In this document: positions 21,535-30,494 of the stretch, piece by piece
Layout of the letters: each line of letters starts with the position of its first letter
Numbering within the stretch: position 1 is the stretch's first letter
Virus record (IMG/VR): IMGVR_UViG_3300020194_001075
Span: 1 to 50,673 of that record
Length of the DNA: 50,673 bases
Direction: 5' to 3' (one strand)
Source: a virus
Position numbers and translations under genes: made by a program
The notes under the pieces: generated by a model
The model's input: the letters and a program-made list of their open reading frames with translations, nothing else
The model's database searches: none
Told to the model about the DNA's origin: nothing

Positions 21535-23302
21535 AAGTTTCCACGTCGTTAGCATATGCTGTGAAGCCGTTTTCTTTGATCACCTTCAACACATTGTTCA
21601 CACGTCCTATTAATTCATCCTTGTGACTGATTAAGAATATGTTTTTGCCTGATTCTCTGCTCATTTTCTTAAGAATAGCCAGAGCACTTTCAACACCTGC
21701 TGAATCCATACCAGAATCTATCAATTCATCCAAGAACAGCAAGTTGATGTTTTGATACAAGTTTTCCCAAACATCTCTAAATGCAAAACTTAAACCCAAT
21801 ATCAATCTATTACGTTCACCTCTGCTCAAATTATCAAAATCTAATTCTTGACCCAGTTGTGTGATCTCCACACTCAAATCATTTTTAAATGTGACCAAGT
21901 GTGGAAGACCCAATTGATCCAAGTAGTGTGTCAACCTGTTGTTCAAGAAGGTTAAGTTTTGATCAATTATCTTTTTCCTTATGAAGGAATCTTTGTTTGT
22001 AAGCAGTTTATACAAAAATTCTTGATGTTCTTTTAATTTTTGTAGTGCATTGGCAGTGTCCCAATTGATTTCTTGTACTGCTTGATTTTTTAATTCTTCT
22101 ATCTGATCCAAATATGGATTAGTTTCTTCTTGTTTGTTGTTCAATGCTGTTTTGATAGATTCCACATACTGTCTGTGATCATATGCTTCTTTTAATGTGT
22201 CATAATATGTGTCCGGTCTTTGTGTCAAATCTCCCACAGTTTTTATATCTTTAAGAGTGGCTTCTAATTGATCTGCCAATTCCATCACATAACTGTTGGC
22301 TTCACCATATTCTTCTTCTAATTTTCTCTGCATTTCTTCAATTTTATCTTGAGGCAGATTCTGTCCACACGCATAACACGTGGCTTTGTGATTTAATTTT
22401 TCTAAATCTGTGTGCAGTTTTTTTGCTGTTTTGTCTGCTTGTTCAATGGTTGCTTCCAAACCAGCACGATCTTTTTGTAATTGTCTCAATGCATCATTTA
22501 ATTTTGTCCAGTCATCCAGTTTTTGATGTGCTTCTAATTCATTGTCAATGTTAATTGCTTCTAATTCTTTTAAATTCTTTTTTAATTTTTCAATGTCTGT
22601 GCTGTTTTGATTTTGCCAAGCACTGCTTTTATTTTGTAAACTGTGTATTGTTTCTTCCACTTTTTCATTGGATATTTTTATTCCTTCTAAACGTGCGGTT
22701 TCTAATGCTATATCTTCTTTTGTGCTTTTGATGTGAGTTTTCAATATCTCTGCTTTTTCAGACAGCAGTTGTATTCCTAACAGTTGTTCGATAATGTCCT
22801 GTTGTTCGTTGGCGTGTAAACTTAAGAATGGTTGTGTGTATGTGTTCAACGCCACAATGTGTTTGAACATCTTAGGATTCATTCCAATCATTCTGTTCAA
22901 ATCTTCCTGTGTTTTACGTGAATCTCCTTGACTTACATCTGAAAGTTCCTGTTCTTCCTCGTCAATAAAATATTTCATCACGTTGGGCTTTCGACCACGC
23001 TCTACTTTATAATTCTTACCGTCTTTTTCAAATGTGATTGTGACCAACATATTTTTACCGTTGGTTTTGTTTACAAGATTGTCTTTACGTATTTTTGTGA
23101 GTGCTTCCCCATACAGTGCATAAGACAACGCATTCACAATGGTTGTTTTACCTGTACCATTACGTGATCCTGCATCATCACCACCCATGTCTAGGTTTTC
23201 ACCCAATACCAATGTTAACAGTTTTTGCTGAAAGTCTATGGCTTGGGTTTGATTACCCACACTCATAAAGTTTTTAACTGTAAGTGTTTTAATTACTATC
23301 AT
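21518..23302 (-). CDS. 46: Recombination endonuclease subunit gp46 (Rad50/SbcC-like)
   Basis: 594 residues, near T4 gp46 (560). Walker A is GSRNGTGKT (45-53), the zinc-hook CYACGQ lies near residue 309 between two coiled-coil arms, the ABC signature LSRGERNR near 495, and Walker B LLFLDELIDSG near 522, followed by an H-loop region (LISHKDE). With gp47 it forms the Mre11-Rad50-type complex that resects DNA ends for recombination-dependent replication and degrades host DNA. The ATG at 23302 overlaps the end of gp47 by 14 bases, so the two are translationally coupled. Confidence 0.96.
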   Translation of the reverse strand: MIVIKTLTVKNFMSVGNQTQAIDFQQKLLTLVLGENLDMGGDDAGSRNGTGKTTIVNALSYALYGEALTKIRKDNLVNKTNGKNMLVTITFEKDGKNYKVERGRKPNVMKYFIDEEEQELSDVSQGDSRKTQEDLNRMIGMNPKMFKHIVALNTYTQPFLSLHANEQQDIIEQLLGIQLLSEKAEILKTHIKSTKEDIALETARLEGIKISNEKVEETIHSLQNKSSAWQNQNSTDIEKLKKNLKELEAINIDNELEAHQKLDDWTKLNDALRQLQKDRAGLEATIEQADKTAKKLHTDLEKLNHKATCYACGQNLPQDKIEEMQRKLEEEYGEANSYVMELADQLEATLKDIKTVGDLTQRPDTYYDTLKEAYDHRQYVESIKTALNNKQEETNPYLDQIEELKNQAVQEINWDTANALQKLKEHQEFLYKLLTNKDSFIRKKIIDQNLTFLNNRLTHYLDQLGLPHLVTFKNDLSVEITQLGQELDFDNLSRGERNRLILGLSFAFRDVWENLYQNINLLFLDELIDSGMDSAGVESALAILKKMSRESGKNIFLISHKDELIGRVNNVLKVIKENGFTAYANDVETYDHTR

Positions 23303-24308
23303 TGTTTAAATCTCTAAATATTTTTAGCAACACTGCTTTATCATAAGCATCTGATTCTATGGTTTCAATTTCTTTGGACACAATCTGATCTACAGATTCA
23401 AACTTTGTGATATCCAATTCTGTATTGATTTCCTCATCTTTTTTGCTTGGAATCAATGTGATTTCTCTACAATCATAATCCTTCATAAAAGTTTCTTTGA
23501 TATAACTGGCTTCTTCAAAACTGATATCAATATCCAATGTGACTCGCAAGTGCATCTTGCTTTTCATTATTTCTTTTGTTTTGTCTAACAGTGTGCTTAA
23601 TTTCACATTTCTATACTTGGGACAGTTTGGCCAATTGAAATACACAGGCTCTTTGTCGTGTTCCAGTATCATCATGCCTCGATCATCATCATCTACATCT
23701 GCGTAATTGTGTGGAAAAGGATTACCCAAGTAATGGATATTGTTTTTGACCTGTCTTTTGTGGAAGTGTCCAGAGAACACATATTCTTGATTGACAAAAT
23801 CACTGCCTCGCAGTTCGCCTGTGTCAGGCATTTCCACCATGGCATTCATAAAAAAGTTTGGCAATTCAAAGTGCCCAAACATATATTTGCATTTCATTTT
23901 ACCCACTTTTTTCCATTCATTGCCTATTAACCAAGGCACCATCACCACATCATCTATCTTTGTGATCTCGTTCACCATGGTGATACCTGGAATAAATCTT
24001 CCAAACTCTGTGGACTGAATGTCTCTGCTGTCTTTGTAGTATAAATCGTGATTACCTGGAAAGAAATAAAAGTTTTCAAATGCTTTGCCTAACTTTTCTA
24101 AACATCTAATGGAAGCATCCATAGTGGTTATGTTCACACTGTTTCTGTTGTGATGCCAGTCACCGCAAAACATTCCTGTTTCGCAACCATGCTCCTTGGC
24201 TAGAGCAATGTACCAATCGATAAATTCTTCGCAATCGTCGTTGTGTAATTTTGAATTGGATTTCAATCCAAAGTGTATATCGGTAAACACCGCTAATTTC
24301 TTGAACAA
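23289..24308 (-). CDS. 47: Recombination endonuclease subunit gp47 (Mre11/SbcD-like)
   Basis: 339 residues, the same length as T4 gp47. Phosphoesterase motifs: FTDIHFG (8-14), GMFCGDWHHN (about 46-55), FFPGNHDLYY (about 77-86), and FGHFE and FSGHFHKR further on. It is the nuclease subunit working with gp46. The start is TTG, chosen because AGTAGGAG lies six bases before it and the protein begins with the conserved first strand (FKKLAVFTDIH). A sigma70-type promoter lies directly upstream, fitting early expression. Confidence 0.95.
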   Translation of the reverse strand: MFKKLAVFTDIHFGLKSNSKLHNDDCEEFIDWYIALAKEHGCETGMFCGDWHHNRNSVNITTMDASIRCLEKLGKAFENFYFFPGNHDLYYKDSRDIQSTEFGRFIPGITMVNEITKIDDVVMVPWLIGNEWKKVGKMKCKYMFGHFELPNFFMNAMVEMPDTGELRGSDFVNQEYVFSGHFHKRQVKNNIHYLGNPFPHNYADVDDDDRGMMILEHDKEPVYFNWPNCPKYRNVKLSTLLDKTKEIMKSKMHLRVTLDIDISFEEASYIKETFMKDYDCREITLIPSKKDEEINTELDITKFESVDQIVSKEIETIESDAYDKAVLLKIFRDLNNDSN

Positions 24309-24329
24309 AATAATCTCCTACTTTCCTAT

Positions 24330-24358
24330 AGAATAAACGAAAAAGTTGTATTTGTCAA
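24330..24358 (-). promoter_or_regulatory. Sigma70 promoter for gp47-gp46
   Basis: On the minus strand TTGACA (24353-24358) and TATTCT (24330-24335) with a 17-base spacer. The -35 is exact and the -10 matches 4 of 6. It lies in the 52-base gap between gp55 and gp47. Confidence 0.75.
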
Positions 24359-24360
24359 CT

Positions 24361-25212
24361 CTATTTTTTACGTTTGTTAACCGTTTTAGTTTTCGGTGCA
24401 GGTTTGGTTGCTTTGTGAGGCATAGATGCGTCTCCAGAAGTTTGTCTGGTCATACTAGGCATCATGTTGTTCAATTCTAAAATGTCATCTCTTATGTTTT
24501 GATTTCTTTTTTCGATATTGATTATTCTCACAAATGAATTGGTCACTGCCGCTGTGTAATAAGCAAATGGATTGTTAGATTTGGATTCATCAAACTGTAA
24601 ACCAATCTGTGCCAATTGCAGTATGGCTTGTCCCTGCATTTCGTCATTGTACGTGTAACCTCTCACGTTACCTCTGGTACCATATCGTTCACACAGTTTC
24701 ATCCACATTTTTGCCAATTCGTTGGTGGCTTTGCCGGCTTCTTTGTTAAAACGACCATTCTGCATTCCACCTTCCCAATGACTTTTGCCCACACAAATCA
24801 AATTGCCTTTTCTATCATATTTCCAATGCTGAAATGGAGGAAAGTTCACTTTGATCTTGCCATCTGCCACTGTTTTAGGATTTCTTTTTCTGCCAGGTTC
24901 ATCTGGCACGTGCTCATAGGTCATCACTCTGAACACCAGATCATCCTTGTCTATTTTACGATAATCTATCTCGCATTCGCTCAGTTTGGTCTTGGGATTA
25001 GCGGCTTTGCGTTTTTCGTACTCTTGCTGTGTTAATTTCTTGGCTTTGTTTCTTTTGGCTTGGGCCACAGATCTTATGTTTATTGCATCTACATTTTTAA
25101 CAATCAGATCATAACTGGAATAAGCATCGTCTGTAAAACTACAAAATGACGTTTTAGACTTGTGAATTTCTTCCAAAAGGTCTTTATTATTAAGATAATT
25201 GACTTTTTTCAT
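24361..25212 (-). CDS. 55: Late-transcription sigma factor gp55
   Basis: 283 residues, longer than T4 gp55 (185). The C-terminal part carries the hallmark block: LAKMWMKLCERYGTRGNVRGYTYNDEM (about 168-194), then LAQIGLQFDESKSNNPFAYYTAAVTNSFVRIINIEKRNQNIRDD. It resembles sigma region 2 and directs host polymerase, with the sliding clamp, to TATAAATA-type late promoters. The N-terminal 160 residues are basic and include segments (FPPFQHWKYDRKGNLICVGKSHW) usual in marine homologues. It has AAAAAGGA before the ATG and an exact-consensus sigma70 promoter, so it should be made early by host polymerase. Confidence 0.95.
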   Translation of the reverse strand: MKKVNYLNNKDLLEEIHKSKTSFCSFTDDAYSSYDLIVKNVDAINIRSVAQAKRNKAKKLTQQEYEKRKAANPKTKLSECEIDYRKIDKDDLVFRVMTYEHVPDEPGRKRNPKTVADGKIKVNFPPFQHWKYDRKGNLICVGKSHWEGGMQNGRFNKEAGKATNELAKMWMKLCERYGTRGNVRGYTYNDEMQGQAILQLAQIGLQFDESKSNNPFAYYTAAVTNSFVRIINIEKRNQNIRDDILELNNMMPSMTRQTSGDASMPHKATKPAPKTKTVNKRKK

Positions 25213-25238
25213 TAGTATTCCTTTTTATATATCTCTTC

Positions 25239-25267
25239 ATTATAAACTACTCAGTTAATTTTGTCAA
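25239..25267 (-). promoter_or_regulatory. 55: Exact-consensus sigma70 promoter for gp55
   Basis: On the minus strand TTGACA (25262-25267), 17 bases, TATAAT (25239-25244). The predicted start is near 25232. The -35 box overlaps the late element of the divergent gp48 gene. Confidence 0.92.
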
Positions 25268-25273
25268 TAAATA
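25266..25273 (+). promoter_or_regulatory. Late promoter element AATAAATA for the baseplate operon
   Basis: AATAAATA on the plus strand, then TAGGAG and the ATG at 25292. It shares two bases with the -35 box of the gp55 promoter on the other strand. It should start the transcript gp48-gp53-hub-gp5. Confidence 0.65.
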
Positions 25274-25291
25274 AATGTAGGAGTATAACAA

Positions 25292-26236
25292 ATGGCTTTT
25301 GGCGACAATTTTCTGAAACAAGCAGTGGACAGCATTAACAATGTTAATGTGTCTGAGTTCACTCAAAAGGGCAAAGACATAGCAAAAAACCTTCAAGGAT
25401 TTCTGGACACAGGAGCAAACACATTAGGTAAAACACTGGACAGTGCTACAAATTTATTGGCAGGCAAAGCCAAAAGAATGAAAAGTCAACTATCAAAGTT
25501 TACTGATGCTAAAATAGATCTAAAAGCAGGTCCAGTTCAAGTAACTTGGAACGCTGGCGGTAAACAACAAGGTCCTGAAGATTTAGATTGGCGTGTGAGT
25601 TTATCGATTCCTCAAAATGTTAAAACTATAATGTCTGGATCATCAACATTGTTAGATCCTTTGAAAACAACAGGCAATAAATTAGTTTTTCCTTATACAC
25701 CAACAGTTTTGGTAGGACACAGTGCTAACTGGAATCCGATGCAACCAGTTCACACCAACTATCCTTTTTATGCTTATGAAAATTCACGTGTGGATCAGAT
25801 GACCATCACAGCAGACTTTTATGTACAAAATCAACAAGAAGCACAATATTGGGTGGCGGCAGTTCATTACTTAAGAACGATGACCAAAATGGCATATGGA
25901 CAATCACCAGACAGAGGACAACCACCACCAGTGGTTTACCTGAATGGTTATGGAGATTTCACTTTTAACAATGTGCCGGTTATAATCACAAACTTTCAGT
26001 TTGATTTGAAAAGAGAAGTTGATTACGTCAGTACAAAATTAAACGTAGGCGGATCCACGGCAGTAGATACTGGTGATGTAACATCAGATACATCTTCGGG
26101 AAAATATGCTTGGGCACCAACAGAAAGTTTATTAACAATTGGTGTTGTTCCGCAGTACAGTAGAACAAAACAAACGCAATTCAATTTGAAAGATTATGTT
26201 AAGAATGGTGGATTGAAAGGAGATGGATTTATTTAA
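25292..26236 (+). CDS. 48: Baseplate tail-tube cap/initiator protein, gp48-like
   Basis: 314 residues, near T4 gp48 (364) and gp54 (320). After an N-terminal helical part (about 1-75) come the tube-like strands: VQVTWNAGGKQ, DWRVSLSIPQNV (about 102-113), LVFPYTPTVLVGHSANWN (about 130-147), AQYWVAAVHYLRTMTKMAYG and PPPVVYLNGYGDFTFNNVPV, a pattern seen in the gp48/gp54 group of marine T4-like phages. It caps the hub and nucleates the tail tube. Assignment to gp48 rather than gp54 is uncertain. First gene of the baseplate run, overlapping gp53 by one base. Confidence 0.75.
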   Translation: MAFGDNFLKQAVDSINNVNVSEFTQKGKDIAKNLQGFLDTGANTLGKTLDSATNLLAGKAKRMKSQLSKFTDAKIDLKAGPVQVTWNAGGKQQGPEDLDWRVSLSIPQNVKTIMSGSSTLLDPLKTTGNKLVFPYTPTVLVGHSANWNPMQPVHTNYPFYAYENSRVDQMTITADFYVQNQQEAQYWVAAVHYLRTMTKMAYGQSPDRGQPPPVVYLNGYGDFTFNNVPVIITNFQFDLKREVDYVSTKLNVGGSTAVDTGDVTSDTSSGKYAWAPTESLLTIGVVPQYSRTKQTQFNLKDYVKNGGLKGDGFI

Positions 26237-26538
26237 TGACAGTTTATAATTCATCAAGTCCGTATGCTTCTACACAAATAGTTGATGATCAATATCTTGA
26301 TCTGTTAACGATCAGACCAATTCCAGCCAAACCAGATGACATACTTTATACAGTAGAACCTCAATACAATCACAGACCAGACTTGTTGGCTTATGATCTT
26401 TACGGCAATCAAAAATTATGGTGGGTATTTGCTCAACGCAACATGGACACTATTTCAGATCCTGTATATGATCTCGTATCGGGCGTAGAAATTTATCTTC
26501 CTCAAGGACCTGCTCTTAGACAAATACTAGGAGTATAA
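26236..26538 (+). CDS. 53: Baseplate wedge protein gp53
   Basis: 100 residues; T4 gp53 is 196, but marine homologues are short. YLDLLTIRPIPAKPDDILYTVEPQYNHRPDLLAYDLYGNQKLWWVFAQRN and the ending VSGVEIYLPQG match the gp53 core, with the W-W-V-F-A-x-R-N motif and an end resembling a LysM-type fold. It joins wedges to each other around the hub. The ATG overlaps the gp48 stop (TTTAATG). Confidence 0.88.
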   Translation: MTVYNSSSPYASTQIVDDQYLDLLTIRPIPAKPDDILYTVEPQYNHRPDLLAYDLYGNQKLWWVFAQRNMDTISDPVYDLVSGVEIYLPQGPALRQILGV

Positions 26539-26539
26539 G

Positions 26540-28999
26540 ATGCCTCTTCCTGATAAAAAAATAAAATCAACAAAGATCAATGATGCTGAAATAACAGTTA
26601 CAAACGGCGGAGGTCAAACCTCAAGTGCTTATACTTCAGTTTCTGGAACTGCTGGTTCTATGGATGCAGAAACACATTTAGATGTAGATAATAAAAAAAC
26701 AACAGACACAGGTACAGGTAAAAAGAAAAAGCATACAATTACAAATTTATTCACAAGAAATTATGTAAGAAATCCTCTGCATGATTTTCAATCATACAAT
26801 GTAATTTTTACAGTGGCGGCACTAACTTTGGAAGAAGTTAATTTTCCAGATGTACTTTATAAAAGAGCTCCGTTATTTCCAGTGGCTCAATCAGCAGGTA
26901 AAACCGGACCAGAAGTTACATTTTATAAAGACGCAGGATTAAATCTTGAATATTTTGTAGATGATGTTGAAATAAACGCAGTGGTAGGACCATCCAAAAA
27001 GAACAAGCACACTCAATTTACAACAATGACATTTAACATCAAGGAACCTTTCAGTATAGGATTATTTTTCCAAACACTTAATATACAAGCCGTAAAAGCA
27101 TCTGGCGATGCAGATGTGAATTATCTTAAAGCACCATATGGTCTAATTGTGGACTTTGTAGGTGTAGATGCTGAAGGAAAAAGTTTCAATAATGAAGAAT
27201 TAAGAAAAGTTATACCTTTTTATTTTAAGTCAGCACAACTTCGAGCAGATACATCAGGAGCGATATATGAATGTTCTGCAGTACCAGTAACCGAGTATGG
27301 TCTTTTAACAGTTAACAACGCAATTAAACACGATATTACACTGTCTGGTAAAACTGTTTATGAAATGTTACAACAAGGTGATCAAAGTTTAATGGGACAA
27401 TTAAACTTTAAAGGAGAGACCGATAAAAAAGCCAAGAAAAAAACAAAAGTAACCACAGTGCCTACTGATGATTATATTGTGTATTTTCCAAACAATCTTT
27501 CTAGAACAATCACTGAACAACAACGTAAAGTGATTACAGAAGATAGAGCAGTGATCGTTGCCGACAACGCAGAGTACAGCTCGAAATTTGAAACAGAGAA
27601 AAGAGACACCGCAGTAGAAACACTTTTAGGTAACGACGTTATAGTTACTAATGAATTCAACGGCACAGGTGGTAAAGGAATAAGAGTTTTTCAAACAGTA
27701 GAAGAAGATGCTGATTCAGGAACAACGTTTTTAGGAAACGAAATTGGAGAAGCCAAAATGGCTATCGCTCCTGGTAATATGGCTATTATAGGAAAAACGT
27801 TTCCAGAATTTGAAGAAAAATATGACAAAAGGAAAAAAACTTTCACTAGAGACAAAATTACTCTTGATTTGAAAAAAATGACTTTAAGTTTTGCCAAAGG
27901 GTCTTATATCACAGACATAATAGAAACAGTGATCTTGTTGTCAGAATACAGTTTAAATTTAACTAAAAACCCAGATGAAATTAAAAATAAGCCCAAAGGT
28001 GGTCATCCTTGGTTTAGAATTGTAACAAAGTGCTTTGAATTAAAAGATTCATACATACAGTCCTTAATAAAACAAAATCCCAAAGTGGCTGTTTACAGTG
28101 TTGTACCATATATTGTACCAGATGAACTGTTTATTGATCCAGGCACTTATTCAGAAGGAACCACACAGATTAGAAATAATATCATCAAAGGTTACAATTA
28201 TCTATACACAGGGTTGAATGAAGACATACTAGATTTTAGACTGGATTATAATTTTGCTTTTTATAATTCTGTTGTGCCTAAAATGGATAAAAGTTCAAAT
28301 ACTTCTGCGGCAGGTAAAGGAAAAACTGCTGAAAACAATGCCACAGTAGAGGTAGAAAAGAATTATGTAATAGAGCCCAGACCAAATGAATTAAAAGGAG
28401 GGGGAGGCAGTCTAACAAACAGACCAGAAGATGATATAATTGCCGGAGAAGAAGGATCAGAAAATGAATCAATTGAATTAAAAATTGCTAGATCCATGAA
28501 CAAAAGAATTATTAATTCAAATGTGGATTTATTAAATTTAGACATGACAATTATAGGTGACCCATATTTTTTACCCAGCAGTGGTATGATGAACACTGAT
28601 GAACCTGTGAGAACATATGTGGATAGGAGAGGATTTCGCAATGCGGACGGTTCACTTACAGCATCAGGATCTGTGTATGGAAACGGTAGAGGTGAACTTA
28701 ATTATGTGGACAGAATGTGCTACATAGAAGTCAATTTTCAAACGCCAATTGATGTGCAAACAGGAGGCAATCATATGATATTTCCTACCACGGGCGGATA
28801 TGTTAACGGTATGAACGAATCTGTGCGTTTGGGAGAATTCAGTGGTTTGTATAGAGTACAAAAAATTGTGAATTCATTCAGACAAGGAAAATTTGAACAA
28901 ACACTCACAGTGATACGAAGTGGCAATATGTCAGTGGATGCTAAAGAAGGATCCAATGAAAATAAAAAAACTATCACTGAAACTGAAGGATCAAACTAA
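26540..28999 (+). CDS. Baseplate hub-like structural protein (gp27 position)
   Basis: 819 residues, much longer than T4 gp27 (391). An N-terminal Lys/Thr-rich linker (1-70) precedes NPLHDFQSYNVIFTVAALTLEEVNFPD and a region of hub-like strands. The end (SGLYRVQKIVNSFRQGKFEQTLTVIRSG, about 772-799) is the pattern of the last strands of contractile-tail hub proteins of the gp27/gpD type. It lies immediately before gp5, overlapping it by one base, where a hub partner is expected. A Lys-rich loop (KKAKKKTKV, about 295) and an Asn/Gly-rich segment (about 590-650) may be insertions. The gp27 assignment is inference; unnamed hub-associated protein is the alternative. Confidence 0.6.
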   Translation: MPLPDKKIKSTKINDAEITVTNGGGQTSSAYTSVSGTAGSMDAETHLDVDNKKTTDTGTGKKKKHTITNLFTRNYVRNPLHDFQSYNVIFTVAALTLEEVNFPDVLYKRAPLFPVAQSAGKTGPEVTFYKDAGLNLEYFVDDVEINAVVGPSKKNKHTQFTTMTFNIKEPFSIGLFFQTLNIQAVKASGDADVNYLKAPYGLIVDFVGVDAEGKSFNNEELRKVIPFYFKSAQLRADTSGAIYECSAVPVTEYGLLTVNNAIKHDITLSGKTVYEMLQQGDQSLMGQLNFKGETDKKAKKKTKVTTVPTDDYIVYFPNNLSRTITEQQRKVITEDRAVIVADNAEYSSKFETEKRDTAVETLLGNDVIVTNEFNGTGGKGIRVFQTVEEDADSGTTFLGNEIGEAKMAIAPGNMAIIGKTFPEFEEKYDKRKKTFTRDKITLDLKKMTLSFAKGSYITDIIETVILLSEYSLNLTKNPDEIKNKPKGGHPWFRIVTKCFELKDSYIQSLIKQNPKVAVYSVVPYIVPDELFIDPGTYSEGTTQIRNNIIKGYNYLYTGLNEDILDFRLDYNFAFYNSVVPKMDKSSNTSAAGKGKTAENNATVEVEKNYVIEPRPNELKGGGGSLTNRPEDDIIAGEEGSENESIELKIARSMNKRIINSNVDLLNLDMTIIGDPYFLPSSGMMNTDEPVRTYVDRRGFRNADGSLTASGSVYGNGRGELNYVDRMCYIEVNFQTPIDVQTGGNHMIFPTTGGYVNGMNESVRLGEFSGLYRVQKIVNSFRQGKFEQTLTVIRSGNMSVDAKEGSNENKKTITETEGSN

Positions 29000-30483
29000 T
29001 GGCAACACCGTCAAAAAGAAAATCATTTGCAGTAGATCCAAAGAAAGATAAAGGACCTTTTGAAGCCATTGTGAGGAATGTGTTGGATCCCAAATACAGC
29101 GGAGCAATTGAAGTTGAATTACTCAAAACACTGTCATCTGGCAATACCACAACCACAGGACAATTTGTCACTGCCAAATATTTAAATCCATTCTATGGCA
29201 CAACCTATGTGGGCGGCTTAACAAAAAACAAAGATCATAGAGACAGCCAACAGAGTTACGGTATGTGGTTTGTGCCACCCGATGTGGGCAACAGAGTACT
29301 GATACAATTTATTGAAGGCAATATCAACAGAGCCTATTGGGTAGGATGTATTCCACAGGAACTGATGAATGTGATGATTCCAGGTTCTACACCTGCCATG
29401 ACCAACACTGACACAACAGATTCTGCACATCAAGAAGATCCTGCTGATGCAGATATCAGAGGCAAAAAAATGCCTGTGGGAGATCACAACAAATTAAAAT
29501 TTTCCGACAAGCCAGTGGACAAACCATTACAGATCAAAAAGCCTATCAACAGATTATTCAAAGCAGTGTTAGAAACACAAGGCTTAATAGCAGATGAAAC
29601 CAGAGGTTTAACCACATCAAGTGCTAGACGTGAAGTGCCTTCCAGTGTGTTTGGAATTAATACACCAGGACCAATAGACAAAGTATTCACACAAAATAAA
29701 GAAGTCGCCACAGCAAGATTGGGCGGAACATCATTTGTGATGGATGACGGTGATGATAAATTTATTAGAAAAACATCTGCAAAAACAGGACCTTTTGATT
29801 ATGTGAATGTTGAAACAACAGAAACAATCACCGAAGGCGAAAAGAATATTCCCCACAATGAATTGTTTAGAATTAGAACACGTACAGGGCATCAAATACT
29901 GTTACACAATTCAGAAGACCTTGTGTATATTGCCAACGCCAATGGCACAGCATGGATAGAAATGACTGCCAACGGCAAGATAGATTTCTTTGCCCAAGAC
30001 AGTGTGAGCATTCACTCTCAAACAGATTTTAATTTCAAAGCAGACAGAGATGTGAATGTGGAGGCAGGACGCAGTATAAATCTTAAAGCAAGAAGCAGTA
30101 TCACAGAAGAATCTCTAGGCAGTCACACAGTGACAGTGGGAACCAATCAAACAATCACAGTTGCTAATTTACAAACTGTGTCGGTGGGAACAACCAATCA
30201 TTATGCCACAGGAAATATCAATCAGGATACTGGTGGAGTGATAAATCTAAACAATGGCTTTGCTGTTGAAACTCCTCCTACACCTTTGAGTACTCATGAA
30301 AATCCAGGTGAGAGTTACGGTAATATCATGAAGAGGGTGCCTCAGCACGAACCATGGAGTCATCATGAAAATTATGATCCACAAGCAGTTTCTACGGCAA
30401 AAACAGATAGAACCACAATTGAACAAGTGTCTGTGAAAGAACCAAACAATATTCCTGACACATTTAAAAATGCGAGAACATAG
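28999..30483 (+). CDS. 5: Baseplate spike protein gp5-like (OB fold plus beta-helix, no lysozyme domain)
   Basis: 494 residues. The N-terminal OB-fold region is visible at about 20-120: FEAIVRNVLDPKYSGAIEVEL, YGMWFVPPDVGNRVLIQFIEGN and AYWVGCIPQE. The middle (about 225-330) includes GTSFVMDDGD and GHQILLHNSEDLVYIANANGTAWIEMTANG, as in VgrG/gp5 needles. The C-terminus carries repeated beta-helix strands (FNFKADRDVNVEAGRSINLKARSS; HTVTVGTNQTITVANLQTVSVG). The T4 lysozyme domain and its E-D-T catalytic set are absent, as in other marine relatives. It forms the membrane-piercing needle capped by the PAAR protein two genes on. Confidence 0.85.
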   Translation: MATPSKRKSFAVDPKKDKGPFEAIVRNVLDPKYSGAIEVELLKTLSSGNTTTTGQFVTAKYLNPFYGTTYVGGLTKNKDHRDSQQSYGMWFVPPDVGNRVLIQFIEGNINRAYWVGCIPQELMNVMIPGSTPAMTNTDTTDSAHQEDPADADIRGKKMPVGDHNKLKFSDKPVDKPLQIKKPINRLFKAVLETQGLIADETRGLTTSSARREVPSSVFGINTPGPIDKVFTQNKEVATARLGGTSFVMDDGDDKFIRKTSAKTGPFDYVNVETTETITEGEKNIPHNELFRIRTRTGHQILLHNSEDLVYIANANGTAWIEMTANGKIDFFAQDSVSIHSQTDFNFKADRDVNVEAGRSINLKARSSITEESLGSHTVTVGTNQTITVANLQTVSVGTTNHYATGNINQDTGGVINLNNGFAVETPPTPLSTHENPGESYGNIMKRVPQHEPWSHHENYDPQAVSTAKTDRTTIEQVSVKEPNNIPDTFKNART

Positions 30484-30494
30484 AGGAGATTGAT

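Noticed and set aside
28999-30483. Lysozyme domain in gp5
   Set aside because: No E-D-T lysozyme motif or space for the domain between the OB fold and the beta-helix.
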